From: Asticcacaulis sp.
GTDB taxonomy: Bacteria; Pseudomonadota; Alphaproteobacteria; Caulobacterales; Caulobacteraceae
Assembly (NCBI RefSeq): GCF_020217185.1
Contig: NZ_JAIWNX010000167.1
Location: 1-10,000, forward strand
Length of the DNA: 10,000 bases
Direction: 5' to 3'
Shown here one piece after another: positions 1 to 7,256 of the stretch. The notes below the pieces were generated by a model that had not been told where the DNA came from, did no database searches, and saw only the letters and a program-made list of their open reading frames with translations. The number at the start of each line of letters is the position of its first letter. The stretch's first letter is position 1. The translations under genes were made by a program, and so were the position numbers.

Positions 1-2647
1 TGGGGCCGGTGACGGCGGTCATTTGCCAGATGTTTTCCTTCAGATAATAGGCTTCTTCCGTCTCGCCCGTGATGTTCTGAGCCCCGAATGACAGGCTCAG
101 TTGGGGGTTGATCGTATAGCCCAGCACCACATCGATCTGCGTGCGGTCCTTTACAATGTGGGTTTCACGCGCAAAGAAGCTGTCCGCAGAGTTCTGAAGG
201 TATTCTGAGCGGTAGTTGGCCGAGACACGGGCGCTGAAGACCGAGTTTTCCCAGTAACCCGTCAGATTGGCGGTGTTTTCGGAGAGGTTACGCAACTGGA
301 ACTTGGCGGACTTGTCCTGAGTCACGTGCGTGTAGTTGGCAATCACACCGAACCCGTTGACAGGCAGCAGGGCGTCGAGGGACTGCTGCCAGTTCAGTTC
401 ATACCCCTTGATCATGTTCTTTGAGGGGTCATTGGCCTTGACGGTGATGTCATAGATGGCCTTGTTGGTGCCGACACAGTCCGTGCCGTTGTCGCTCAGG
501 GCGACGCCTTCGAAGCTGGCCGGACAGACGAACGTATCGTAGGTGCCGTTTTTAACCTCTTTGCTGAAGGCGGCAAAGCTCAGGGCATTGCCCTTGCCGT
601 AATACCATTCCACACCGAGGTCGAGCTGGTTGGCCGTAAGGGGCTTCAGCTTCGATTCCCCGAGGGCGATGGTATAGGTCGTGATGCCACCCGACACCGA
701 CGAATTGATGGTCGTGGCCAGGCTGGTGTTGGAGTCAAGGATCGGGCGCACCAGCACCTTGGCCGCCGAAGCACGGACCAGCAAATTCGGGCTCAGGTCG
801 AAGACAAAGTTGGCCGACGGCAGAACGTTATTATAGTCGTTACTGGACGAATAGGTGCCCGCTGAGATGCGCACGTCGGCGCTGGAATTGGGGTTTGGTG
901 TCGTCAGATAGCCGTCAACGGTTTGCTTGGTCGCCTCAGAGCGGACGCCGACATTTCCACGGAACGGTACGCTGAAGATTTCGCCCTTCAGGTCCGCCAG
1001 AAGATAGACCGACTTGATTTCACGACCGAGGCCGTAGGTGGCTTCGGGCGCGAATTGCAGCGGTATGGTCACGCCTTCCTTCGCCAGCATCTGACGATAG
1101 CCGTCGATATCGGGCACCACCCAGCCGCTCTGGAAGCTGCCTTCGCCATCGAGGAAGTCGGTCACGGCGTTCGCCGTGGTCATGGCGGGGGTGAACGCCG
1201 CCGTGGGGTAGTAGCCCAGCACCAGCCGGTCACGACGGTGACGCAGACGGTTGAAGTTCTCCTTCTTGTACTTCAGACCAAAGCTCACCGATTGTAGCGC
1301 ACCCTGATCGACCCAGTATCTGGCATCAAGCTGGCCAGAGGTTTCGTCGGTGTCGTTATGCGTCAGGCCGCCGTTGGGGTATTCGTTGCGGGTCAGCTTG
1401 GAATAGGCGTAGGCGGACGGATCGGAGAGGTTCACCGAAGGTGTGAACGTGACGTTCGACGGGTCGGACATGTCAAGCGTTGCCGAAGGGATGGTAATGG
1501 CCAGAATGGCCGCTTCTTCGGTCAGGTAGGACTTGCCTTCGGTATAGTTCAGCACCCCTTTGATGGTCAGCTTCTCGATGCCGGTATATTTGAAATCGGC
1601 GGTATAGGCGGAAGACGTCAGATCGCGCGTTTCAAGCTGACGGTTGTTCTCCATAGAGAAGTTGTTGGCCACGATCTTCGTCGCCAGGCCGTCTTTTACC
1701 TCATTGACCTTGATGGTGCCGAGACCGCCAAACAGAAAGACCTGCTGATTGACGTCATAGGTGGTATAGTCGTGCGAATAGACGGCGGTGAAACCGATGT
1801 CGGTGTTCGCGTTCGGCTTGTACTGAACAGCCGCATTGATCTGGGCGCGTTCGGTTTCGCGATCAATCCGACGATAGCGGGGGCGGCGCGGCACCGTAGT
1901 GCCCGCAGGCACGGCCACGGACCCTGCGGCGAAGGTGTTGCTGGCGGTTGTGGTGTACCAGCGATCCATGAAGCTGTAGTCGGCGCGGTCGGTCAGCTTC
2001 TGATAGCCGCCGCCGACAAAGACGCCCAGCTTGCCGTCCATAAACTGATCGGCGTAGGTGAAGCTGAGTTTCGGCGTCATGTCACCATCGGCCAGCGTCG
2101 ATTTCTGGGCCTTGGCGGCAAAGACGAGCTTACGGCCTTTCAGGCTCAGCGGACGCACGGTGTCGATATTCACCGTACCGGCAAGACCCCCGGCATCCAT
2201 GTCAGCGGTCGGCGACTTGATGACCTGAATCCCGGAAGCCAGTTCCGTCTGGATGACATCATAACGGAAACCGTCGGTGAAGTTGGCGGTTTTAAAGGTC
2301 TGACCATTGACGGTCGTGTAGGCATATTGCGGCCCAAGACCCCGCACGCTGATCGTCGCGCCGCGTCCGTTCACATTGCCAATCTGCACGCCCGGAATGC
2401 GCTGGATGGCTTCGGCGATGTTTTCAGAGGGAAACTTGCCGATATCTTCGGCCGAAATGCCATCCGACACGCGGATATCGTTCTTCTTGGTTTTCAGGGC
2501 GTCAGCCAGGCTCTTTTTGAACCCCACGACGACCACTTCCTCGACCTTGTTGGCCGGCGCCGGCTCAGCCGCCTGCGCAAAGGCGGATGTAGCCAACAGG
2601 CCACCCGCCAATGCGGTGCTCACCAGAGCAAAATGTTTGAATGCCAT
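1..2647 (-). CDS. TonB-dependent receptor, Xanthomonas/Caulobacter class (3' end cut by window edge)
   Basis: Outer-membrane, TonB/ExbBD-energised importer, probably for an oligosaccharide or other large nutrient. I translated the minus strand from ATG at 2647 and found 882 uninterrupted codons to the window edge. A signal peptide spans about residues 1-24 (MAFKHFALVS start, cleavage after SAFA). A TonB-box-like VEEVVVVG lies at 35-42. The plug domain carries ISAEDIGKFP (64-73), IAEAIQRIPGV (77-87), SVRGL (100-104) and VIKSPTADMDAGGLAGTVNI (142-161), the pattern I associate with the TonB-Xanth-Caul family. The remainder is aromatic-rich beta-barrel sequence. The last visible residues, IWQMTAVTGP, lie just before the usual C-terminal strand, so I estimate 10-25 residues are missing. 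An AGGGG Shine-Dalgarno (2655-2659) sits 7 nt before the ATG. Substrate is unknown. The divergent reductase gene at 3171 shares its upstream region. Confidence 0.93.
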   Translation of the reverse strand, partial: MAFKHFALVSTALAGGLLATSAFAQAAEPAPANKVEEVVVVGFKKSLADALKTKKNDIRVSDGISAEDIGKFPSENIAEAIQRIPGVQIGNVNGRGATISVRGLGPQYAYTTVNGQTFKTANFTDGFRYDVIQTELASGIQVIKSPTADMDAGGLAGTVNIDTVRPLSLKGRKLVFAAKAQKSTLADGDMTPKLSFTYADQFMDGKLGVFVGGGYQKLTDRADYSFMDRWYTTTASNTFAAGSVAVPAGTTVPRRPRYRRIDRETERAQINAAVQYKPNANTDIGFTAVYSHDYTTYDVNQQVFLFGGLGTIKVNEVKDGLATKIVANNFSMENNRQLETRDLTSSAYTADFKYTGIEKLTIKGVLNYTEGKSYLTEEAAILAITIPSATLDMSDPSNVTFTPSVNLSDPSAYAYSKLTRNEYPNGGLTHNDTDETSGQLDARYWVDQGALQSVSFGLKYKKENFNRLRHRRDRLVLGYYPTAAFTPAMTTANAVTDFLDGEGSFQSGWVVPDIDGYRQMLAKEGVTIPLQFAPEATYGLGREIKSVYLLADLKGEIFSVPFRGNVGVRSEATKQTVDGYLTTPNPNSSADVRISAGTYSSSNDYNNVLPSANFVFDLSPNLLVRASAAKVLVRPILDSNTSLATTINSSVSGGITTYTIALGESKLKPLTANQLDLGVEWYYGKGNALSFAAFSKEVKNGTYDTFVCPASFEGVALSDNGTDCVGTNKAIYDITVKANDPSKNMIKGYELNWQQSLDALLPVNGFGVIANYTHVTQDKSAKFQLRNLSENTANLTGYWENSVFSARVSANYRSEYLQNSADSFFARETHIVKDRTQIDVVLGYTINPQLSLSFGAQNITGETEEAYYLKENIWQMTAVTGP

Positions 2648-2684
2648 ATTCAATCCCCTGAATTCGGACATGGTGGTGCATTGA

Positions 2685-2699
2685 GTGACGGGAGGTCAC
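2685..2699. promoter_or_regulatory. Inverted repeat GTGAC-N5-GTCAC in the receptor 1 leader
   Basis: Perfect 5-bp arms (2685-2689 and 2695-2699) separated by GGGAG, about 38 nt upstream of the receptor 1 start codon. It could be a protein-binding site or a small leader hairpin. Short arms make chance occurrence quite possible. Confidence 0.25.
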
Positions 2700-2706
2700 A
2701 CCCAAT

Positions 2707-2720
2707 ACGCAAATTTGTGT
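2707..2720. promoter_or_regulatory. Near-perfect palindrome ACGCAAATTTGTGT, possible operator
   Basis: Six of seven symmetric base pairs match around a perfect CAAATTTG core. It is flanked by CACCCA (2699-2704) and TGGGTG (2720-2725), which also form an inverted repeat, so the whole segment 2699-2725 could fold. It lies about 60 nt upstream of the receptor 1 start, where an operator or leader structure is expected. No regulator is identified. Confidence 0.3.
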
Positions 2721-2817
2721 GGGTGCCCGGACGCTCTGACGTGGTGGCGATTGCCGGATGTGTCTGGGCCGATAACGACTATGCGCTCAAAAATTGGGCT
2801 GTCAATTTAAAGTTCAT

Positions 2818-2856
2818 AAACTTGTTATTTTTTGTACGCCAATATCCAACAAGTTT
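2818..2856. repeat. 9-bp inverted repeat AAACTTGTT / AACAAGTTT flanking a 21-nt core
   Basis: Left arm 2818-2826 and right arm 2848-2856 are exact reverse complements. A third partial copy, AACTTGTT, lies at 2947-2954. The 21-nt core contains CCAATAT (2839-2845), identical to one arm of the palindrome at 3019-3036. Arm centres are 30 bp apart, close to three helical turns, so a dimeric or paired-site regulator on one DNA face is possible. Protein and function are unknown. Confidence 0.4.
2828..2845. promoter_or_regulatory. Degenerate second copy of the ATATTGG-N4-CCAATAT operator
   Basis: Read with the same geometry as the palindrome at 3019-3036, this stretch is TTTTTTG-TACG-CCAATAT. The right arm is identical and the left arm matches 4 of 7. 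It sits on the receptor 1 side of the region, 191 bp centre to centre from the perfect site. A single regulator bound at both could serve both divergent genes. One arm is weak, so this is tentative. Confidence 0.3.
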
Positions 2857-2993
2857 GACATATTAAAAGGTGAGTGGGAATTAATATATTGAATTAAAAT
2901 AATAATTATTAGATTTTAGTGGCAAACCAATTTTCCTCCTTGGCCTAACTTGTTGTAATTTTGCCGCGCCCAGAAGGCTGATAGCGCATTATT

Positions 2994-3023
2994 TTGGATT
3001 GGGGGCTCGGCTCTTTTTATATT
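2994..3023 (+). promoter_or_regulatory. Candidate promoter for the reductase gene
   Basis: TTGGAT (2994-2999), an 18-nt spacer, then TATATT (3018-3023), which differs from TATAAT at one position. The -35 match is only moderate. Transcription would start near 3030 and give a leader of about 140 nt before the ATG at 3171. The palindrome at 3019-3036 overlaps the -10, as expected for repression. Confidence 0.4.
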
Positions 3024-3036
3024 GGTGTGCCAATAT
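3019..3036. promoter_or_regulatory. Perfect palindromic operator ATATTGG-TGTG-CCAATAT
   Basis: Both 7-bp arms match exactly around a 4-nt centre. The inner part TTGGTGTGCCAA matches 10 of 12 positions of TTGGTATACCAA, which I recall as the core recognised by E. coli UxuR/ExuR (GntR/FadR-type repressors of hexuronate genes). Its position over a candidate -10 for the reductase gene supports an operator role. The cognate regulator is not in this window. Confidence 0.5.
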
Positions 3037-3086
3037 GGGGTCTGTAATGGCAGGGGATCAGCTTTAGGTGCCTAGAGCTGGCAGCC

Positions 3087-3100
3087 GCCTTTTAAAAGGC
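3087..3100. promoter_or_regulatory. Perfect 14-bp palindrome GCCTTTTAAAAGGC
   Basis: Uninterrupted two-fold symmetric 14-mer about 70 nt upstream of the reductase ATG, inside the predicted leader. Lacking a loop, it suits DNA-protein recognition better than an RNA hairpin. No run of T follows, so it is not a terminator. Regulator unknown. Confidence 0.35.
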
Positions 3101-3170
3101 TTGTCTGCATCCGCTTTTAACCCCACTGCGTAAAGGGTATGCGCGGCAAATTCCGGGGAGGATCATCGCC

Positions 3171-4184
3171 ATGACGGAGACCGTTCTGGTCACAGGTATC
3201 GGTGGCTTTATCGCCAAGCATCTGACGGCGCAGCTTCTGGCCGCGGGCTATGCTGTGCGCGGCACGGTGCGTAGCCCGTCACGCGCCGAAGAGGTGCGGC
3301 TGGCCATGCAGGCGCACGGCCTTTCGACCGACCGTCTGAGCTTTGTCACGCTCGATCTGGAGCGCGATGCGGGATGGGAAGAGGCGGCGCGCGATTGCCG
3401 CTTTGTGCACCATGTGGCTGCCCCCTTTCCGCTGGTTCAACCCTCTGATCGGGAGGCACTCGTGCCCGCCGCGCGCGATGGTGCCTTACGCGTTCTGAAG
3501 GCGGCCAGCGGAGCTGAGCGCATCCTCATGACCTCTTCAATCGCCGCCATGATGTATGCGCCGCGCGCTGAAAGCCGCTTTACCTTCGGCCCCGAACACT
3601 GGTCCGATCCGGAATGGTCGCCGAACACACCCTATGTCGTCGCCAAGACGCGCGCCGAGCAGGCGGCCTGGGCCTATATGGACGAAATCGGTCGCCGCGA
3701 GGCGCTGACGGCCATCAATCCCGGTCTCGTGCTGGGTCCGCCGCTGGATGCGCACTGGGGGACGTCGCTCGACGTTGTGTCGATGCTCATTCAGGGTAAG
3801 TACCCCGCGGTGCCGCCGGTGGCCTTTCCCATCGTCGATGTGCGCGATGTGGCGGCCTTGCACGTCAAGGCCATGACCGCGCCGGTCGGCGGGCAGCGTC
3901 TGCTGGCTGCCGCGGATACGCTCTCGCTGTCCGAAATGGGCCAGCTATTGCGCACTGTCCTGCCGCAAAATGCGAAACGCATCCCAATGCAACAATTGCC
4001 ACTCGGCCTGACGCGCTTCTTGTCACTGTTCGACAAATCGCTCGCTACGCTCAAGCCCGATCTGGGCCGTTATCCCGTGGCCGACAGTCGCCTGACCACG
4101 GAGCTGACCGGCCTTTCGCTCCGTCCCGCCGCAGAGGCGATCAAGGCAGCGGCCTTGGCCTTGTCCGGCAAGACGCATTACTGA
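3171..4184 (+). CDS. NAD(P)-dependent epimerase/dehydratase-family reductase (extended SDR, dihydroflavonol-4-reductase-like)
   Basis: Cytoplasmic Rossmann-fold oxidoreductase of 337 residues, a normal length for extended short-chain dehydrogenases. The nucleotide-binding motif TGIGGFIA is at residues 8-15. RGTVRS (30-35) is the segment that, with its arginine, often favours NADP(H). The catalytic set is visible: TSS at 121-123 and YVVAK with Tyr155 and Lys159. HVAAP (81-85) and NPGLVLGP (183-190) are typical of dihydroflavonol-4-reductase and methylglyoxal/aldehyde-reductase relatives. Likely reaction: NAD(P)H-dependent reduction of an aldehyde or ketone, or the reverse; substrate unknown. 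GGGGAGGA (3155-3162), 8 nt before the ATG, is a strong ribosome-binding site. It is a single-gene unit: divergent from receptor 1, convergent with receptor 2, and followed 8 nt later by a hairpin. Confidence 0.88.
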   Translation: MTETVLVTGIGGFIAKHLTAQLLAAGYAVRGTVRSPSRAEEVRLAMQAHGLSTDRLSFVTLDLERDAGWEEAARDCRFVHHVAAPFPLVQPSDREALVPAARDGALRVLKAASGAERILMTSSIAAMMYAPRAESRFTFGPEHWSDPEWSPNTPYVVAKTRAEQAAWAYMDEIGRREALTAINPGLVLGPPLDAHWGTSLDVVSMLIQGKYPAVPPVAFPIVDVRDVAALHVKAMTAPVGGQRLLAAADTLSLSEMGQLLRTVLPQNAKRIPMQQLPLGLTRFLSLFDKSLATLKPDLGRYPVADSRLTTELTGLSLRPAAEAIKAAALALSGKTHY

Positions 4185-4192
4185 CAAACAGA

Positions 4193-4220
4193 GATACCCA
4201 CTGCTTCGGCAGCGGGTATC
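4193..4220 (+). terminator. Stem with UUCG tetraloop after the reductase gene
   Basis: GATACCCACTGC and GCAGCGGGTATC pair over 12 positions with one internal A-C mismatch and close on C(UUCG)G, an unusually stable tetraloop. The stem begins 8 nt after the TGA at 4182-4184. Only a short T stretch follows (GTTTG), so termination may be partial or helped by the next hairpin. Confidence 0.6.
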
Positions 4221-4232
4221 GTTTGAGGTCTC

Positions 4233-4285
4233 GAGCGAAATGACTTTGAGTGGAATCGTCATTTCGCTCTAAATTTTTGTTTTGT
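4233..4285 (+). terminator. 12-bp perfect hairpin plus T-rich tail; also part of a probable dispersed repeat
   Basis: GAGCGAAATGAC (4233-4244) and GTCATTTCGCTC (4258-4269) are exact reverse complements around a 13-nt loop. The next bases, TAAATTTTTGTTTTGTC (4270-4286), give a U-rich tail on the plus strand. This suits the final terminator of the reductase gene. The stem also resembles highly repeated intergenic palindromes I recall from Alphaproteobacteria. Confidence 0.6.
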
Positions 4286-4286
4286 C

Positions 4287-4330
4287 GCGATGTTTTTGCG
4301 GAAAACCGCTCACACTTTTCCGCACATCGC
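4287..4330. repeat. Long imperfect hairpin, REP-like, at the 3' end of receptor 2
   Basis: GCGATGT (4287-4293) pairs with ACATCGC (4324-4330), and GCGGAAAA (4298-4305) pairs with TTTTCCGC (4316-4323). A TTTT bulge interrupts the left arm and the loop is 10 nt. The tag CGCTCTA follows both this hairpin (4328-4334) and the previous one (4265-4271), suggesting paired units of one element. Its edge overlaps the TAG of receptor 2 (4334-4332). It may end transcription or protect the 3' end of the receptor mRNA, though the minus strand has no U-tract after it. Confidence 0.5.
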
Positions 4331-4331
4331 T

Positions 4332-7256
4332 CTAGAAGTTCAGACGCAGGCCGATGCGGTAGAAGCGGCCCAGCGTATCATAGAGCGCCGGGTTCACATC
4401 GAGACCCGTATTGGTCTGAGGCGACGGTTCCGGATCGACATTGAACAGGTTATCGACCTTGAAGTAGGCGGCCACACCCTTGCGGATATTATAGGTGCCG
4501 CCGATATCGACATAGGTCGCGCCCTTCATCGTATTGTTGTCGAGCGTCGGATTGTTCGAGGTCGAAACCGGGCAACCCGTGCTGCACACCACGTACTGCG
4601 TCCCGATCACGCCATCGCTGAACCAGCGTTCCTGAAGGGTGAGGGTGTACTTTTCCGTCGTGTAGGTCTGGACGAACTGCGCCTTCCAGTCCGGGGTCGC
4701 GCCGGAATTTTGCCCGGCCGTCTGCGACGGGATGGTCCCCGGCAGGCCCGGAATGGTGGTGAAGTCACGCACATTGGTCGCCAGCGCCCGCAGCGTCAGT
4801 TCACCCGACAGGCCGAACGGCTTTGCGTAACGATAGCTGAACTCGTAATCGACGCCGCTGGTCTTGATCGAAGCGGCATTGATGCTGCCGACGTTCACAT
4901 AGGGGTTGGCCCCGGTCAGGTTGAAGGTGTTACAGGCCGACGGCACCGACCCGTCGAAGCAGTATTGCACCAGTTGGGTGGCGTTGGGGCCGCCCGAAAT
5001 GGCATCGGTCAGCTCGATCTTGTAATAGTCGATCGAGGCGTTGAAGCCCGGCAGCCACTGCGGATTGACCAGCACCACGCCGAACGACAGGTTCTTGGCG
5101 ATTTCCGGCTTCAGGTTCGGGTTTGAGCCCTGATTCTGCGACACGGTCAGGGTCGTCTTGGTGAACGGGTTGGTGAAGTTCGGCAGGTTGGTAGAAACGA
5201 TCGGCCCGAACAGGTCGTTCAGGTTCGGCGCGCGCACGTCCTGCGACTGAACAGTGCGTACACGGATGCCATCAAACGGGGTATCCCAGGTCAGGCCGAC
5301 CTTCCACGCATCGACACGTCCGGAGGTGCTGTAGTTGGTCGTGCGCCCGGCGGTGTTCAGATTGACCTCGCCGACGCTGTCATTCTTGACCAGCGGGATG
5401 TTGAATTCGAGGAAGGCTTCGCTGACGTGATAGCTGCCGCGGCCATTGCGGTAGTTGCCGGCGTAGAAGTTGCCGCCGCCCGTGCTGAGTAGCGGATCGG
5501 CCGGATATTCGGCCGTGTAGGGGCTGGATGAACCGTTACCATAGGGGTCTGCCACGGCCTTATAGGCTTCGCGGCGATATTCGGCCCCAAAGGCCACTGA
5601 CACCGGCCCGGCCCACAGCGAGAAGGGCTCGCCGGAGACGCTGAAGCTGGCCACGTCCTGCGTCTGGACGGTGTGCTGGAAGGCACCGGCGGGCGGTTGC
5701 AGATAGGCGAGGGCGGCGGCGGTTGGGGTCTGATTGCCGATGACATTGATCGGCTGACAGCCATTGGCACGTGCGACCGGATCGGCGCAGACAATGGCCC
5801 CGTTCAGCGTCACCGCATTGATGGCCGCCGTGAAGCGGGCCTTCAGCAGCAGGTTACGCACCTTGATATCCGAGGTTTCCTTGCCGTGCTGGTAGTAGGC
5901 ATTATAGGTCCAGTCGGTGTTGAACAGGTTGAACTTACCGTTGGCACCCAGGACAAAGCGCTCCTGTGTGCGCTCGGTATTGACGCGGATATTGGGCAGG
6001 AAGGGCGTCACCGTCCCCAGCTTGAAGCTGGTGATATTGTTGGTGACGCAGGCGTCCGAAATAATCTTCGGCACATAGGGATTGGAACACTGGATCGTCA
6101 GACCGGCCTGAGTGGTGCCGGGGTTGGGCTGATTGTGCGTGCCTACCTTGGCCAGATTGATGGTGAAATAGATCTCGTTATTGTCGTCGAGTTCGTAGGA
6201 GGTGCGGTTATAGAAGTTCTGGCGATTGATGGCCGACTGAAGCGTCGCCCCGATCCCGACATTGGCCGAGGTGTCGCCGCCGACGCAGAAGCCGATATAG
6301 CAGCCCGAAACCGTCCCCGCGGCATCCTTAAGCGGCACGCCGTTCGAGCCATAGACGAAGTTGGTGGGGTTGCCGTTCTGATCGAAGGCGATGCCCTGAA
6401 CCGGCCCGGCGGTGATCAGGCCATATTTGGAATAGGTATAGGACTGGGCGTGATCGACATTGCGGAACTGCGGCAGGCCGTTATTGGTGATGCCGGTATT
6501 GACGAGGGTCGACGAGCGATACCAGGTGCGGCCATTGGCGGCGTTTTCGCCGAAATCACCGGCTTCGACGCCCTGTTCGCGGTGATATTCCAGCGCCGTG
6601 GCCGTATGCAGGCGGCCATCGAGGTAGGACGTGCCAAAGGCGATCTGAATGATGCCCTGCTTGTCGTCGCCATAGGTAGTCTGGCCCAGTGCCATATTGG
6701 CCTTGAAGCCCTCAAACCGCGTATCGGTCACGAAGTTGACCACGCCGCCGACCGCATCCGAACCCCAGGAGGCCGAGGCCCCGCCGTTGACGACATCCAC
6801 GCGCTTGATCAGCAGTTGCGGCAGCAGGCTGACATCGACGGCACCGGTGCCGATATTGGCCGGCACGACGCGCTGCCCGTCGAGCAGGGTCAGGGTGCGG
6901 CTGACGCCCAGACCGCGCAGCGAGAAGGAACTGAGGCCCTGCTGTCCGCTGGACGTGCTGAAGGTGTTGGTGGCCACGCCGCTTGAGCCCTGAAGCGAGG
7001 GCAGTTGCGCGATGGCGGTAAAGACGTTGGGCTGCGCGTTATTGGCCAGCTCCAGCGCGCCGATGGTGCTGGTCGGCGTCGGGGCCTTGAAGCCGCGCGT
7101 GGCGATGCGCGAGGCGGTGACGACGATGGTGCTGTCTTCGGCGCTGTCTGATTCCGCTTTGGCCGGTGCGGTGTCCTGCGCATAGGCCCCACAGGTCAGC
7201 GCCGCCAGCACAAGGCCTGAGACCGAGCTGACGATATGGCGTTTGAAAAGAGGCAT
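4332..7256 (-). CDS. TonB-dependent receptor 2 (complete), divergent from a LacI-family repressor
   Basis: Outer-membrane, TonB-driven importer of 974 residues counted from ATG 7256. The signal peptide spans 1-26 (MPLFKRHIVS start, cleavage after AYA). A TonB-box-like STIVVTASR is at 42-50. Plug motifs include SFSLRGLG with LLDGQRVV (110-131) and VNGGASASWGSDAVGGVVNF (156-175). The barrel has RAPNLNDLF (675-683) and NPNLKPE (712-718), and the chain ends in YRIGLRLNF with the usual terminal Phe. Ten cysteines fall in five close pairs, suggesting disulfide-stapled outer loops. A GTG at 7274 with upstream GAGGGG would add six residues; I prefer ATG 7256 because AAGGGA precedes it and the signal peptide is then compact. 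Operators upstream indicate control by the neighbouring repressor. Substrate is unconfirmed; a sugar or sugar-acid oligomer is the inference. Confidence 0.93.
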   Translation of the reverse strand: MPLFKRHIVSSVSGLVLAALTCGAYAQDTAPAKAESDSAEDSTIVVTASRIATRGFKAPTPTSTIGALELANNAQPNVFTAIAQLPSLQGSSGVATNTFSTSSGQQGLSSFSLRGLGVSRTLTLLDGQRVVPANIGTGAVDVSLLPQLLIKRVDVVNGGASASWGSDAVGGVVNFVTDTRFEGFKANMALGQTTYGDDKQGIIQIAFGTSYLDGRLHTATALEYHREQGVEAGDFGENAANGRTWYRSSTLVNTGITNNGLPQFRNVDHAQSYTYSKYGLITAGPVQGIAFDQNGNPTNFVYGSNGVPLKDAAGTVSGCYIGFCVGGDTSANVGIGATLQSAINRQNFYNRTSYELDDNNEIYFTINLAKVGTHNQPNPGTTQAGLTIQCSNPYVPKIISDACVTNNITSFKLGTVTPFLPNIRVNTERTQERFVLGANGKFNLFNTDWTYNAYYQHGKETSDIKVRNLLLKARFTAAINAVTLNGAIVCADPVARANGCQPINVIGNQTPTAAALAYLQPPAGAFQHTVQTQDVASFSVSGEPFSLWAGPVSVAFGAEYRREAYKAVADPYGNGSSSPYTAEYPADPLLSTGGGNFYAGNYRNGRGSYHVSEAFLEFNIPLVKNDSVGEVNLNTAGRTTNYSTSGRVDAWKVGLTWDTPFDGIRVRTVQSQDVRAPNLNDLFGPIVSTNLPNFTNPFTKTTLTVSQNQGSNPNLKPEIAKNLSFGVVLVNPQWLPGFNASIDYYKIELTDAISGGPNATQLVQYCFDGSVPSACNTFNLTGANPYVNVGSINAASIKTSGVDYEFSYRYAKPFGLSGELTLRALATNVRDFTTIPGLPGTIPSQTAGQNSGATPDWKAQFVQTYTTEKYTLTLQERWFSDGVIGTQYVVCSTGCPVSTSNNPTLDNNTMKGATYVDIGGTYNIRKGVAAYFKVDNLFNVDPEPSPQTNTGLDVNPALYDTLGRFYRIGLRLNF

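Larger units (their letters stand above)
2648..3170. other. Divergent intergenic control region between receptor 1 and the reductase gene
   Basis: This 523-base gap has no ORF I would support. It is much more AT-rich than the flanking genes, most strongly at about 2800-2925. It must hold promoters for the minus-strand receptor and the plus-strand reductase. It contains several palindromes listed separately (2685-2699, 2707-2720, 2818-2856, 3019-3036, 3087-3100). Perfect TTGACA hexamers occur on the minus strand at 2805-2800 and the plus strand at 2855-2860, but neither has a convincing -10 at normal spacing, so I do not call promoters from them. Confidence 0.6.

Noticed and set aside
1358..2866. 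Long plus-strand ORF of 502 codons
   Set aside because: It is antisense to receptor 1, whose own frame shows signal peptide, plug and barrel. The plus-strand translation has no recognisable domain and runs into intergenic DNA.
2855..2887. TTGACA with downstream TAATAT as a plus-strand promoter
   Set aside because: The spacing would be 21 nt, outside the usual range, and the leader would be about 280 nt.
5673..6986. Plus-strand ORF of 437 codons (and a similar one at 4290-5126)
   Set aside because: Antisense shadows of receptor 2: low-complexity His/Gly/Ile/Arg-rich translations typical of the reverse strand of GC-rich coding DNA, with no supporting motif.
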